NCBI RefSeq assembly: GCF_016598535.1 | Contig: NZ_CP066779.1 | Location: 3,529,198-3,593,197, forward strand | Direction of reading: 5' to 3' | DNA: 64,000 nucleotides | From: Rhodococcus sp. P-2 | GTDB lineage: Bacteria; Actinomycetota; Actinomycetes; Mycobacteriales; Mycobacteriaceae | Shown: positions 28,433 to 36,796 of the stretch, one piece after another | Layout: each line of letters opens with the position of its first letter | Numbering within the stretch: position 1 is the stretch's first letter | The notes under the pieces: model-generated | What the model was told of the DNA's origin: nothing | Seen by the model: only the letters and a program-made list of their open reading frames with translations | Databases searched by the model: none | Position numbers and translations under genes: made by a program

Positions 28433-30135
28433 GCTCTCGCGAGAATCCCCGCGAAATCGGTTCCTACAGGAAGAGTTCCGTACTCGTGACCACGGTCGGC
28501 GCCGAGGCGGGCGGCAATGAACGCATCGGACGAAGCGGCCGGGGAGTGGCGCACCATGAGCGAGGCTTGAAGTGCCAACGCCATAGCCTCGACGACGGTC
28601 CGAGCGCGGAGCTGGGCGTCGGCGGGTGCCATCGTGGCGAGCTCACCGAGTTGGCGTCGCACCCGATCGAGGTGCTGATCGAGAACCGGGTTGTTCCCGC
28701 GAGCGAGGTTGATCTCGTGGTCGAAGGCGGCAACGGAATCGGGTTCACGGGTCATCGCGCGCAGGACATCGAGCGCGATGACGTTGCCCGACCCCTCCCA
28801 CACGGCCATGACGGGCTGCTCACGGTAGCGACGGGCAAGCGGGAAGTCCTCGGTGTAACCGTTGCCGCCCAGGCATTCGAGGGCTTCGTAGGAGTGGTGC
28901 GGACCGCGCTTGCAGATCCAGTACTTCGCAACGGCTGTCGCGAGTCGGCGGAAAGCCTTCTCCTGCTCGTCCGCGTCCTCGTCCTGGGCGCGAGCCAATC
29001 GCAGTGCGGTGATGGTCGCGGCTTCGGATTCGAGAGCCAGATCGGCAAGTACCGACGTCATTGCCGGCTGATCTGCCAGGACGGCACCGAAAGCGCTGCG
29101 GTGCCGCGCATGCCACACCGCTTCGGCCACCGACTGACGCATACCCGCAGTGCTGCCGAGAATGCAGTCGAGTCGCGTCTGGGACACCATTTCGATGATG
29201 GTCCGCACACCACGGCCCGGTTCGCCGATCATGGTGCCGACGGTGCCGTCGAGTTCGATCTCGGACGATGCGTTGGACTTGTTGCCCAGCTTGTTCTTCA
29301 GACGTTGGATACGGAAAACGTTACGTGTGCCGTCAGGCAGGATGCGGGGAAGAAGGAAGCAGGAAAGTCCCTCGCCGGCAGCACCTTCGGCCTGAGCGAG
29401 AACCAGGAAGGCGTCGGACATCGGCGCCGAGCAGAACCACTTGTGTCCGGTGAGCAGGTAGTCAGCACCCGGGCCGCCACGTCCGGCCGGCTTGGCGATG
29501 GTCGTGTTGGCTCGCACGTCGGAGCCGCCCTGCTTCTCCGTCATCGACATTCCGAAGATCGCGGATGCCTTTCCGGGAGCGTCCAACTCGGGGGTGTAGC
29601 TCCGAGAAAGGGCGCGCGGGGTCCAGAGGGCGGCTACATCCGGCTGCAGCTCGAGCGAGGGGATCACGGCGTGCGTCATGGAGATCGGGCATGCGTGACC
29701 CGGTTCGACCTGGGAGAAAAGCATGAATGCCGCGGCCCGAGCCACGTTGGCACCCGGCTTCGGGTCAGCCCAGGCAGAGGTGTGAGCACCGTGCGCAACG
29801 GCGGCAGAGATGATCCGGTGATACGACGGATGGTATTCGACCTCGTCGATGCGATTTCCCCAGCGATCGAAGGTCTTCAGTTCGGGGATCACCGTGTTGG
29901 CCAGCTCCGCGTCGTGCTGGAACCCGGCACTGCCGACCAGTTCACCGATGTCCGTGAGTTCACTTGTAGCCCAATCGGCGTCGTGGCGCGCGACGCCTTC
30001 GGCCAGGACCGTGTCGAGCAGGAACTCGTTGACGTCCGTGCGCGGTACCGACTGGTTGAGCACTGCATGGGTGCGATGCGGCGCCGGGTGGGTGACGGTG
30101 TGCTCGGAGACAGTCTTCTCGGAAATATCAGTCAT
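28429..30135 (-). CDS. acyl-CoA dehydrogenase, AidB-like (second copy)
   Basis: 568 residues, same architecture as the gene at 24323-26038 but clearly diverged: CPISMTHAVIP, MTEKQGGSDVRAN, TGHKWFCSAPMSDAF, RLKNKLGNKSNASSE, ECLGGNGYTEDFPLARRYRE and WEGSGNVIALDVLRAM. This one is closer to E. coli AidB in the GGSDV and GNGYTED segments. ATG 30135 is chosen; the frame is open upstream inside the synthetase gene. Ten bases after the acyl-CoA synthetase, so they form an operon: the synthetase makes the CoA ester this enzyme may oxidise. Confidence 0.88.
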   Translation of the reverse strand: MTDISEKTVSEHTVTHPAPHRTHAVLNQSVPRTDVNEFLLDTVLAEGVARHDADWATSELTDIGELVGSAGFQHDAELANTVIPELKTFDRWGNRIDEVEYHPSYHRIISAAVAHGAHTSAWADPKPGANVARAAAFMLFSQVEPGHACPISMTHAVIPSLELQPDVAALWTPRALSRSYTPELDAPGKASAIFGMSMTEKQGGSDVRANTTIAKPAGRGGPGADYLLTGHKWFCSAPMSDAFLVLAQAEGAAGEGLSCFLLPRILPDGTRNVFRIQRLKNKLGNKSNASSEIELDGTVGTMIGEPGRGVRTIIEMVSQTRLDCILGSTAGMRQSVAEAVWHARHRSAFGAVLADQPAMTSVLADLALESEAATITALRLARAQDEDADEQEKAFRRLATAVAKYWICKRGPHHSYEALECLGGNGYTEDFPLARRYREQPVMAVWEGSGNVIALDVLRAMTREPDSVAAFDHEINLARGNNPVLDQHLDRVRRQLGELATMAPADAQLRARTVVEAMALALQASLMVRHSPAASSDAFIAARLGADRGHEYGTLPVGTDFAGILARA

Positions 30136-30145
30136 GACAGGCCTT

Positions 30146-31651
30146 TCAGCTCGCGGCGCGGATGAGGTGCTTCTGGATCTTGCCGGTCGGCGTGCGCGGA
30201 AGGATGGTCGCGAACACCACTTCACGCGGAATCTTGTAGCGCGCCAACTTGTCCGAGAGGTAGTCCTTGATGTCGTCGGCGCTGATGACATCCGGTTCAC
30301 GCCAGACGACGTGTGCGACGACGGTCTCGCCCCATTCTTCGTTGGGTTTTCCGACAACGGCGACGTCGACGACGTCGGGGTGGCCGGAGATCACGTCCTC
30401 GACCTCCTTGGAGTAGACGTTCTCGCCGCCCGTGATGATCATGTCCTTCGCGCGGTCGACGATGAAGAGGTAGCCGTCCGCATCCTTACGCGCCAGATCG
30501 CCGGTGCGATACCAACCTCCGTCGGCAAATGCAGCCTTCGTGGCAGCGGGGTCGTCGAGGTACCCCTGCATGACGGTGTCGGCGCGCAGCCAGATCTCAC
30601 CGATCTGATCGGGCTCCGCGTCGGTGCCGTCATCGGCAACCAGTCGCAGATCGACGCCGGCCAGCGCGACGCGGCCGATCGAGCCCGCTTTGCTCAATTG
30701 CTCTTCGGGGTACAGCACAGTCCCGACGGGCCCGGTCTCCGTCATGCCGTAGACCTGCCGGAATTCGGTGGTGCCGTACGACTCCACCAGTCGCCGAGCA
30801 ACATCCGCGCCGATCGGTCCGCCGCCGTACAGCCACGCACGAACGCTGCCGAGGTTGTAGTCGGCGAAGTTCGGCACCAGGTTGAGTGCGGTGGTGTAGA
30901 TGACCGGTGGCCCGAAGCAGAGGGTAATACGCTGTTCCTGAACTGTTTCCAGGAACTTGACGGGGTGATACTCGCGCAGCAGCACGACGGTTCCGCCCAT
31001 GTAGAGCGTGGACATGAACCAGTTGTTCAGTGGGGAAGCGTGCCAGATCGGGACGGCCATGAGCAGTCGCTCGTCTCGAGTCGTCGACACGGCAAGGGCC
31101 GCGGTGACGGCTACGCCGACGACGTTGCGATGGCTGTGGACGCAGCCCTTGGGCGAGCCGGTAGTCCCCGAGGTGTAGAGGATCTCGGCAGGATCGTTCT
31201 CGTCGATGTCGATACCGTCAACGCCCTCTTGGCGGGTGATGGCGTCGTCGAAGAAGTCGAAACCGTCTGCGACAGAGTCCGTGCTGATCAGCTTTGCTGT
31301 GGTCTCCAATCGACCGACGACCGGCGCCAGCTCACCGTCGAAGACGCACACCGACACCTTCGCGTGCCCCAGCACGTAGGCAACTTCCGGAGTCTGCATC
31401 TTGTGATTGACGGGAACCACGACGGCACCCAAGCGCCAGGCACCGAGCATCGCGTACACGAATCCTGGAGTGTTGTAACACATCAGCGCCACACGGTCAC
31501 CTGGCTGCACGCCCAGCGACTGCAAATATCCTGCGGCGCGCCGACTTCCGTCCTGAACCTGGGAGTACGTGTGATCGTGACCGTCGAATATCAGGAAGGG
31601 TTTGTCCGGGGTCTTGGTGACGTTGCTGTCGAATACGCGAACGATGTCCAT
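30146..31651 (-). CDS. fatty-acid/aromatic acyl-CoA synthetase (AMP-forming)
   Basis: 501 residues. AMP-binding motif YTSGTTGSPKG near 150-165, YGMTETGP, the YRTGDLARKDADGYLFIVDRAKD hinge region (seen as RTGDLARKD and VDRAKDMI) and the catalytic lysine in PRTPTGKIQKHLI at the C-terminus. Cytoplasmic ligase activating a carboxylate to acyl-CoA. Starts 36 bp after the TetR gene and runs into the AidB-like dehydrogenase, giving a probable tetR-synthetase-dehydrogenase operon. Chain length or aromatic preference cannot be read. Confidence 0.9.
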   Translation of the reverse strand: MDIVRVFDSNVTKTPDKPFLIFDGHDHTYSQVQDGSRRAAGYLQSLGVQPGDRVALMCYNTPGFVYAMLGAWRLGAVVVPVNHKMQTPEVAYVLGHAKVSVCVFDGELAPVVGRLETTAKLISTDSVADGFDFFDDAITRQEGVDGIDIDENDPAEILYTSGTTGSPKGCVHSHRNVVGVAVTAALAVSTTRDERLLMAVPIWHASPLNNWFMSTLYMGGTVVLLREYHPVKFLETVQEQRITLCFGPPVIYTTALNLVPNFADYNLGSVRAWLYGGGPIGADVARRLVESYGTTEFRQVYGMTETGPVGTVLYPEEQLSKAGSIGRVALAGVDLRLVADDGTDAEPDQIGEIWLRADTVMQGYLDDPAATKAAFADGGWYRTGDLARKDADGYLFIVDRAKDMIITGGENVYSKEVEDVISGHPDVVDVAVVGKPNEEWGETVVAHVVWREPDVISADDIKDYLSDKLARYKIPREVVFATILPRTPTGKIQKHLIRAAS

Positions 31652-31687
31652 CGAAGTCCTTGTCGGAGAATCACGCTCGAAGAGAGT

Positions 31688-32323
31688 TCATTCCATCGAG
31701 CTGTTGAGTACGGCGTCGGGTATCTGGAGAGTGGCGAAGATGACGGCGACCGCCTCCTCGAGGGAGTAGCCGAAGCTCTCGCCGGTGGCAGTCTTCTGGA
31801 TGACGAGGCCGAAGATCGCAGACCAGAAGGCCTTGGATTCGACGTCGATGCCCGCGCGTAGCTGCCAGCCGGTGCGGACCAAAGTGCGAAGGAGGGCAGT
31901 TTCACCCGAGGAATGCAGAGTGCGAAGCGTTTCGGAGATCAGGTCACGGAGTTCACCACGACGACCCGTCATCATCATCGCTTCCACGAACAGTTCGACG
32001 CTGGGAGCGCCCGAGCCCAGGAGGGATCCGACCAACTTCTCGGTGTAGTCACCGACAGTGTCGGCATCGGCTGCATCGACCTCGGCGCGCTTGCCTGCGC
32101 GCAGAACGGCCGCACACGCCACCTCGACGAAGAGCTTCTCTTTGGAGCCGTAGTAGTAGGTCACCTGGTTGGGATGAGCGCCGGCGGCGGTGCAGATCTG
32201 CGCGATGGACACGCTGTCGCCGTGTTCGAGAAACAGCTCGGTTGCGGCATTGAACAGCGCCATACGCGTCTGCTTGCCCGACTCACGCGTGGCGCGCGCT
32301 GCGGGAACTGCCTCGGTGACCAT
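31688..32323 (-). CDS. TetR-family transcriptional regulator
   Basis: 211 residues; N-terminal helix-turn-helix with VSIAQICTAAGAHPNQVTYYYGSKEKLF (helix-turn-helix core AGAHPNQVTYYYGSK). ATG 32323 has AGGAG six bases upstream; GTG 32326 is a close alternative. First gene of a probable operon with the acyl-CoA synthetase and dehydrogenase. Two palindromic operators lie 14-61 bp upstream, so it likely represses itself and the operon until an acyl-CoA or related ligand binds (inference). Confidence 0.88.
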   Translation of the reverse strand: MVTEAVPAARATRESGKQTRMALFNAATELFLEHGDSVSIAQICTAAGAHPNQVTYYYGSKEKLFVEVACAAVLRAGKRAEVDAADADTVGDYTEKLVGSLLGSGAPSVELFVEAMMMTGRRGELRDLISETLRTLHSSGETALLRTLVRTGWQLRAGIDVESKAFWSAIFGLVIQKTATGESFGYSLEEAVAVIFATLQIPDAVLNSSME

Positions 32324-32336
32324 CACGAACTCCTAC

Positions 32337-32355
32337 TTGTTTGTATGACAAACAA
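32337..32355. promoter_or_regulatory. TetR operator 1
   Basis: TTGTTTGTATGACAAACAA: perfect 8-bp arms (TTGTTTGT / ACAAACAA) around ATG, 14 bp upstream of the tetR start codon. Confidence 0.75.
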
Positions 32356-32365
32356 TAACTCGACG

Positions 32366-32384
32366 TTGTTTGTATGGCAAACAA
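32366..32384. promoter_or_regulatory. TetR operator 2
   Basis: TTGTTTGTATGGCAAACAA: same 19-bp site with one change, centre 29 bp from operator 1, near three helical turns, so two dimers could bind the same face. Confidence 0.75.
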
Positions 32385-32401
32385 TTTTTCCCCGGCGTGA
32401 T

Positions 32402-32427
32402 GACATGTCGACTCCTATCGACATGTC
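32402..32427. promoter_or_regulatory. inverted-repeat site upstream of the araC-type gene (nitrile-cluster operator 1)
   Basis: GACATGTCGA-N6-TCGACATGTC: perfect 10-bp arms with a 6-bp spacer. The same layout recurs at 34799-34824 and 36710-36735. A possible -10, TACTCT (32441-32446), lies 17 bp after TCGACA of the right arm. Confidence 0.65.
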
Positions 32428-32499
32428 TGATGTGCGGGATTACTCTCTGAACATCGAGCACCCGAGAACTTCGGCTTTTCTGCGAGGAGGCGCCCTGCA

Positions 32500-33480
32500 A
32501 TGCTCACGCGATCCGGCTTCTCCCTGCCCACACGCACGAATCTCACGGGCGACTGGGCAGATTTGTTGCGTGAGCATTTTGTCGCGCTCGACGTATCCGA
32601 CATCGAAGACGGCGACGGATTCAGCGGGGCCGTGCACTCGGCCCAACTCGCACACGTTCGAGTGTCCGCAGTTCAATCGATGGAACAACGAATAGTCCGT
32701 AGCAGCAGCCTGATCAAGAGCGACGGTGCGGACTACCTGCAAATCGGCATGATCCGCCGCGGTAGCGCGGTAGTGCGCCAAGACAACCGCGAATGCGTCC
32801 TGCGCCGTGGCGACTACGTCCTGTACGACACCACGCGCCCCTTCGATTGGCAGATCGAGGGACACGCACACGACGGCATCTGGGGACTCGAGGTGTTCAC
32901 CTGGCCACGGTCGTACCTGTCGCTCAGCGACGCGGAGGTCACGAGCCTGACCGCCATCGCTTTCGACGGACACGCGGGCCTGAGTGGCCTGCTGGGTCGC
33001 TTTCTTCACGATCTTGCCTCCGTCCGCATGACGTCCGACGCGAGCGGAGACGAAGAGGAAGTCGTCAACGAGATCGGCGGCCTGGTCAAGTCCGTTCTTC
33101 ACGCAACGGCACGTCCGATCACCTCTCGGCGAACCAGCCTCTACGAATCCGCCCTGTCGGTCATAGACGCCCGCATCGCTGACCCGGCCCTGTCTCCGGC
33201 GGACATCGCGGGATCGGTCAAAGTTTCCATTCGCCAGTTGCACCGAGCCTTCGCCGAACACGGCACGACGGTGTCACGCTCGATTCGCAGCCGTCGACTC
33301 GACGGTTGCCGTCGGGAGATCGTGCAACGCGACGCAGCAGACCGGTCGCTGACCCAGATTTCTCACCGCTGGGGATTCACCGACCTTGCCGCCTTCAGTC
33401 GCGCATTCAAGGCGGAGTTCGGAATCAGCCCGCGGCGGTACCGGTCGCAAGCATCGGCCCCCACAAGTACTACTCGCTGA
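32500..33480 (+). CDS. AraC-family regulator of the aldoxime/nitrile cluster
   Basis: 326 residues. N-terminal cupin-like AraC-binding-like domain (about 40-200, LRRGDYVLYDTTRPF) and a C-terminal double helix-turn-helix (residues about 225-318) ending FTDLAAFSRAFKAEFGISPRRYR, the AraC signature. ATG 32500 has AGGAGG ten bases upstream. AraC-type genes precede oxd in described Rhodococcus aldoxime clusters, so it probably activates oxd. Direct repeats at 33568-33594 may be its target. Confidence 0.88.
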   Translation: MLTRSGFSLPTRTNLTGDWADLLREHFVALDVSDIEDGDGFSGAVHSAQLAHVRVSAVQSMEQRIVRSSSLIKSDGADYLQIGMIRRGSAVVRQDNRECVLRRGDYVLYDTTRPFDWQIEGHAHDGIWGLEVFTWPRSYLSLSDAEVTSLTAIAFDGHAGLSGLLGRFLHDLASVRMTSDASGDEEEVVNEIGGLVKSVLHATARPITSRRTSLYESALSVIDARIADPALSPADIAGSVKVSIRQLHRAFAEHGTTVSRSIRSRRLDGCRREIVQRDAADRSLTQISHRWGFTDLAAFSRAFKAEFGISPRRYRSQASAPTSTTR

Positions 33481-33567
33481 TCTGTAACATTCTCAGCCAC
33501 TTGCCCATTCAACATGGTGTCCAAAACGTTCTGTCGCCGACGCCTATCCACAATTCTTGGCGCGGTA

Positions 33568-33594
33568 GGCCAAATATCGGGCGTTGACGGCCAA
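33568..33594 (+). promoter_or_regulatory. possible AraC-type direct repeats upstream of oxd
   Basis: GGCCAAAT at 33568-33575 and GGCCAAGT at 33589-33596 are in direct orientation with a 21-bp period, two helical turns, as common for AraC/XylS activators. About 90 bp upstream of the oxd start. Binding is inferred. Confidence 0.4.
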
Positions 33595-33684
33595 GTTTGA
33601 TCGGCCTCGCGGGCGTAGATTTTCGGCACGGCGTTGCCAAGTGCCAGGCACCCGATTCGACTACCCACACCACAGGGAGCACTC

Positions 33685-34746
33685 ATGGAATCTGCAATCG
33701 GTGAACACCTTCAATGCCCGCGCACGTTGACCAGGCGCGTTCCGGATACCTATACGCCACCATTTCCCATGTGGGTCGGGCGCGCAGACGACGCATTGCA
33801 ACAGGTCGTGATGGGCTATCTCGGCGTGCAGTTCCGCGACGAAGATCAGCGCCCGGCTGCACTGCAGGCGATGCGGGATATCGTCGCCGGCTTCGACTTG
33901 CCGGACGGGCCGGCACACCACGATCTCACCCATCACATCGACAACCAGGGCTACGAGAACCTGATCGTGGTCGGATACTGGAAAGATGTTTCCTCCCAAC
34001 ATCGTTGGAGCACATCGACTCCAATAGCTTCCTGGTGGGAGTCCGAAGAGCGCCTGTCGGACGGGTTGGGGTTCTTCCGCGAGATCGTGGCACCGAGAGC
34101 CGAACAGTTCGAAACGCTCTACGCGTTCCAAGACGACCTTCCCGGGGTCGGAGCGGTCATGGACGGCATCAGTGGCGAGATCAACGAACACGGCTACTGG
34201 GGTTCGATGCGCGAGCGGTTTCCGATCTCCCAAACCGACTGGATGCAGGCCTCGGGCGAACTGCGGGTCATCGCCGGTGACCCCGCCGTAGGTGGACGCG
34301 TAGTAGTGCGGGGGCACGACAACATCGCACTGATCAGGTCCGGACAGGACTGGGCCGACGCGGAAGCAGACGAGCGCAGCCTCTACCTGGACGAAATCCT
34401 GCCCACCCTCCAATCGGGCATGGATTTCCTCCGCGACAACGGCCCGGCCGTCGGGTGCTACAGCAACCGATTCGTGCGCAACATCGACATCGACGGAAAC
34501 TTCCTCGACCTGAGCTACAACATCGGTCACTGGGCCTCACTCGACCAACTCGAACGGTGGTCGGAATCCCACCCCACCCATCTGCGGATCTTCACGACGT
34601 TTTTCCGGGTGGCCGCGGGTCTGTCGAAATTGCGTCTCTACCATGAGGTCTCGGTATTCGATGCCGCCGATCAGCTGTACGAGTACATCAATTGCCATCC
34701 CGGCACCGGCATGCTGCGCGATGCAGTGACCATCGCCAAGCACTGA
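33685..34746 (+). CDS. oxd: aldoxime dehydratase (heme)
   Basis: 353 residues, the same length as the Rhodococcus OxdA/OxdRE enzymes. All residues known to matter in OxdRE occupy the same numbers: His299 (heme ligand), His320 (distal acid/base), Ser219 and Arg178. Cytoplasmic heme protein that removes water from Z-aldoximes to give nitriles, the substrate of the nitrile hydratase encoded 3.7 kb downstream. ATG 33685 has AGGGAG upstream; a start further upstream in the frame is less likely. Separated from the araC gene by 204 bp containing the putative activator sites. Confidence 0.96.
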   Translation: MESAIGEHLQCPRTLTRRVPDTYTPPFPMWVGRADDALQQVVMGYLGVQFRDEDQRPAALQAMRDIVAGFDLPDGPAHHDLTHHIDNQGYENLIVVGYWKDVSSQHRWSTSTPIASWWESEERLSDGLGFFREIVAPRAEQFETLYAFQDDLPGVGAVMDGISGEINEHGYWGSMRERFPISQTDWMQASGELRVIAGDPAVGGRVVVRGHDNIALIRSGQDWADAEADERSLYLDEILPTLQSGMDFLRDNGPAVGCYSNRFVRNIDIDGNFLDLSYNIGHWASLDQLERWSESHPTHLRIFTTFFRVAAGLSKLRLYHEVSVFDAADQLYEYINCHPGTGMLRDAVTIAKH

Positions 34747-34798
34747 CCGAAGCCGCCGGGAATCTTCGGCGACGTTCTTTCCCTCGGAGGCAACTCGA

Positions 34799-34824
34799 GA
34801 TATGTTGACGAGTGTCGACATATC
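34799..34824. promoter_or_regulatory. inverted-repeat site upstream of the arsR-type gene (nitrile-cluster operator 2)
   Basis: GATATGTTGA-N6-TCGACATATC: 10-bp arms with one mismatch, spacer six. TTGACG (34805-34810) inside it could be the -35 with TAGAGG (34829-34834) as weak -10, so a bound protein would cover the promoter of the ArsR-type gene. Confidence 0.65.
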
Positions 34825-34861
34825 GCAGTAGAGGCCATCGAGGAAGCGCGGACAGCAGACA

Positions 34862-35230
34862 GTGACTACTCAACGAAACGAAGAGTTGGCGTTTGCTGTG
34901 CTGGCCGACCAGGTACGTCGACAGATTCTCGACACTCTGGCTACCCACGGCGAGTGCAATGCGGGTTTCATCAGCGATCAAATTTCGACGGTCGGTCGCA
35001 CCACGGTATCCACACATCTCAAGGCGCTGCGGTTGTCCGGAGTGATCGTCGAACGGCGTCAGGGACGTCATCGCTTGTTCTCGATCGATCCGTCGGGGCC
35101 GGCCAACGACGCACTCCAGTTCCTGCGCGACGTCCTCGGGCGAGCTCTGGAAGCAGGTTCGAACGCGCCCGAGTCGCCGACCACGGCGACTGAGGATTCC
35201 GAACCGGCTTCGGCGCGTCGCCGGGCGTGA
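34862..35230 (+). CDS. ArsR-family regulator (NhlD/Nhr-like)
   Basis: 122 residues, one winged-helix domain (FAVLADQVRRQILDTL; TTVSTHLKALRLSGVI). It lacks the metal-binding ELCVC motif of arsenic sensors, so it probably answers to its partner or a small molecule. Counterparts (NhlD/NhhD of R. rhodochrous J1, Nhr proteins of N-771) are required with an AmiC-like partner for nitrile hydratase expression (established knowledge). GTG 34862 is taken. A palindrome lies 38-63 bp upstream of the start, suggesting autoregulation. Confidence 0.85.
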   Translation: MTTQRNEELAFAVLADQVRRQILDTLATHGECNAGFISDQISTVGRTTVSTHLKALRLSGVIVERRQGRHRLFSIDPSGPANDALQFLRDVLGRALEAGSNAPESPTTATEDSEPASARRRA

Positions 35231-35275
35231 GGCCCTGGTTGAACCCCAGCATCTATTTCAGGCAGGAAGTAGAAC

Positions 35276-36682
35276 GTGCCAGGTCTCTCCGTAACGGCAC
35301 AGATCGTGACGACCGACCCACCAGGGTCAGCCTTCGAGCGCCTCGAAACGGGGCAACTACTCGAACTCGAATGTGAGCAACTGACGGTCGGGGCCGCTGT
35401 CGCCATCTCCCTTCCCGTCGGCGACGGCGTACGTGCGGATCCAGCTGGAATGCCGATCACGCTGTTGGGTTACGTCGCCGGCGTGAAGCGGGGCCGATCG
35501 GTAGTGATCGTGCACCACCAACCGTGGCGCGGCCGCCTGACGATCCGGTTCTTTCCCGACGGCACCGGAACCCGGATCGTTCTCGAGTCCAGCCTCGATC
35601 AGGACGGAATTTCCTGGCTTGCCAACAAGCGCGGATTCGCTCCACCCGAGCCTCCGCGTTCCGACCGACATCGGATCGGATTGCTGGTCAGCAAATCCGG
35701 CCCGGCAGCTGTATTCGCCCAGGCGACAGAAACACTCGCTGCCCTGGCCGTGGAAGAGATCAATGCCGACGGCGGTGTCGGCGGCGTTCTCGTCGACTTG
35801 GTGATCGGCGATGACGCTTCCGACTCGGCGGCCGGAGCGGCGACCGCGCTGCGATTGGTGAAAAGCGGGTGCCGCGCCATTTTCGCGTGCGTGACGTCGT
35901 CGACCTTCAATGCCGCTGCATCTGCGTTGCAGAACACCGGTGTGCTGTTGGTGCACACAGTTCTCAACGAAGGAGGTCGATCGCGTCCGGGAGTACTTCG
36001 ATTGGGTGAGCGGCCACTCGACCAGACACGAGCGGGCATTCCCGCAATGATGTCCGAGACCGGTTCTCGCACTTGGTTCCTGGTCGGTCAGCAGTATTCG
36101 TGGTCGTTCGGAGCGCATTGGGCGGCCCGACGTGTGATCGCCGAATCCACAGGTTCGGTGGCCGGCGAAGTGTACGTACCGTTGGGGACAACCGACTTCT
36201 CACGCATCATCGAGTCGATAGCCGACTCCGGGGCCGAACTGATTCTTTCCACCCTTGTGGGCCATGACGAGGTCTTCTTCGAACGACAATGTGCCCAGCA
36301 CGGACTGCGGGCCACCACGCGGACGTTTGCATTGGTCCTCGACGAGGCCACTCAGCAGCTCATCGGCAATTCCGATGCCGACGGAGTCTGGGCGGCATTC
36401 GGCTACTTCCAATCCGCAGCCGGTGACCACGACCTCGAAAAGCGATACAGCGCAAGCTCGAACGAACTCCTGCCTCCGCTCAGTTCCCTGTCCGAGACAA
36501 CGTACGAAGCGATCGTCGCTTACGCACGCGCAGTCGAACGAACGTCGGCGGGCGATCCGGAAACAGTACTTCGGCAGCTTGCCACGACACCGAAAAGCTC
36601 TACGAACACCGGTGTTCCACTGCATCGGCCGATTCTGATCGCTGAATCGCGCCGTGGGCGACTGTACCCCCGCTCTCTCTGA
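35276..36682 (+). CDS. AmiC-like amide-sensing regulator (NhlC/Nhr-like) with extra N-terminal domain
   Basis: 468 residues without signal peptide. From about residue 130 (DRHRIGLLVSKSGPAAVF) it is a type I periplasmic-binding fold like AmiC and NhlC, the amide sensors that control amidase or nitrile hydratase genes. The first 125 residues form a separate beta-rich domain (GQLLELECEQLTVG; WRGRLTIRFFPDGTGTRIVLES) resembling SRPBCC/START folds. GTG 35276 has AGGAAG upstream. It follows the ArsR gene by 45 bp and precedes the amidase operon. No DNA-binding motif is seen, so it likely works through the ArsR protein. Confidence 0.8.
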   Translation: MPGLSVTAQIVTTDPPGSAFERLETGQLLELECEQLTVGAAVAISLPVGDGVRADPAGMPITLLGYVAGVKRGRSVVIVHHQPWRGRLTIRFFPDGTGTRIVLESSLDQDGISWLANKRGFAPPEPPRSDRHRIGLLVSKSGPAAVFAQATETLAALAVEEINADGGVGGVLVDLVIGDDASDSAAGAATALRLVKSGCRAIFACVTSSTFNAAASALQNTGVLLVHTVLNEGGRSRPGVLRLGERPLDQTRAGIPAMMSETGSRTWFLVGQQYSWSFGAHWAARRVIAESTGSVAGEVYVPLGTTDFSRIIESIADSGAELILSTLVGHDEVFFERQCAQHGLRATTRTFALVLDEATQQLIGNSDADGVWAAFGYFQSAAGDHDLEKRYSASSNELLPPLSSLSETTYEAIVAYARAVERTSAGDPETVLRQLATTPKSSTNTGVPLHRPILIAESRRGRLYPRSL

Positions 36683-36709
36683 GCGCACGTAACCCGAACT
36701 TAACGAGTC

Positions 36710-36735
36710 AATATGTCGATACCTATTGACGCAAT
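36710..36735. promoter_or_regulatory. inverted-repeat site and promoter upstream of the amidase operon (nitrile-cluster operator 3)
   Basis: AATATGTCGA-N6-TTGACGCAAT follows the layout of the sites at 32402 and 34799, with a strong left and a weaker right arm. TTGACG (36726-36731) may be the -35 with TAGTCT (36750-36755) at 18 bp as -10. Confidence 0.55.
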
Positions 36736-36796
36736 TATGGATCCGGCCCTAGTCTGAAAGACAAGTGAAGCCGATCACATCAGGAGCACACTTCTC

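Noticed and set aside
28180..31861. Two plus-strand frames of over 600 codons opposite the second dehydrogenase and acyl-CoA synthetase
   Set aside because: Antisense to clear enzyme genes, without ribosome sites or domains.
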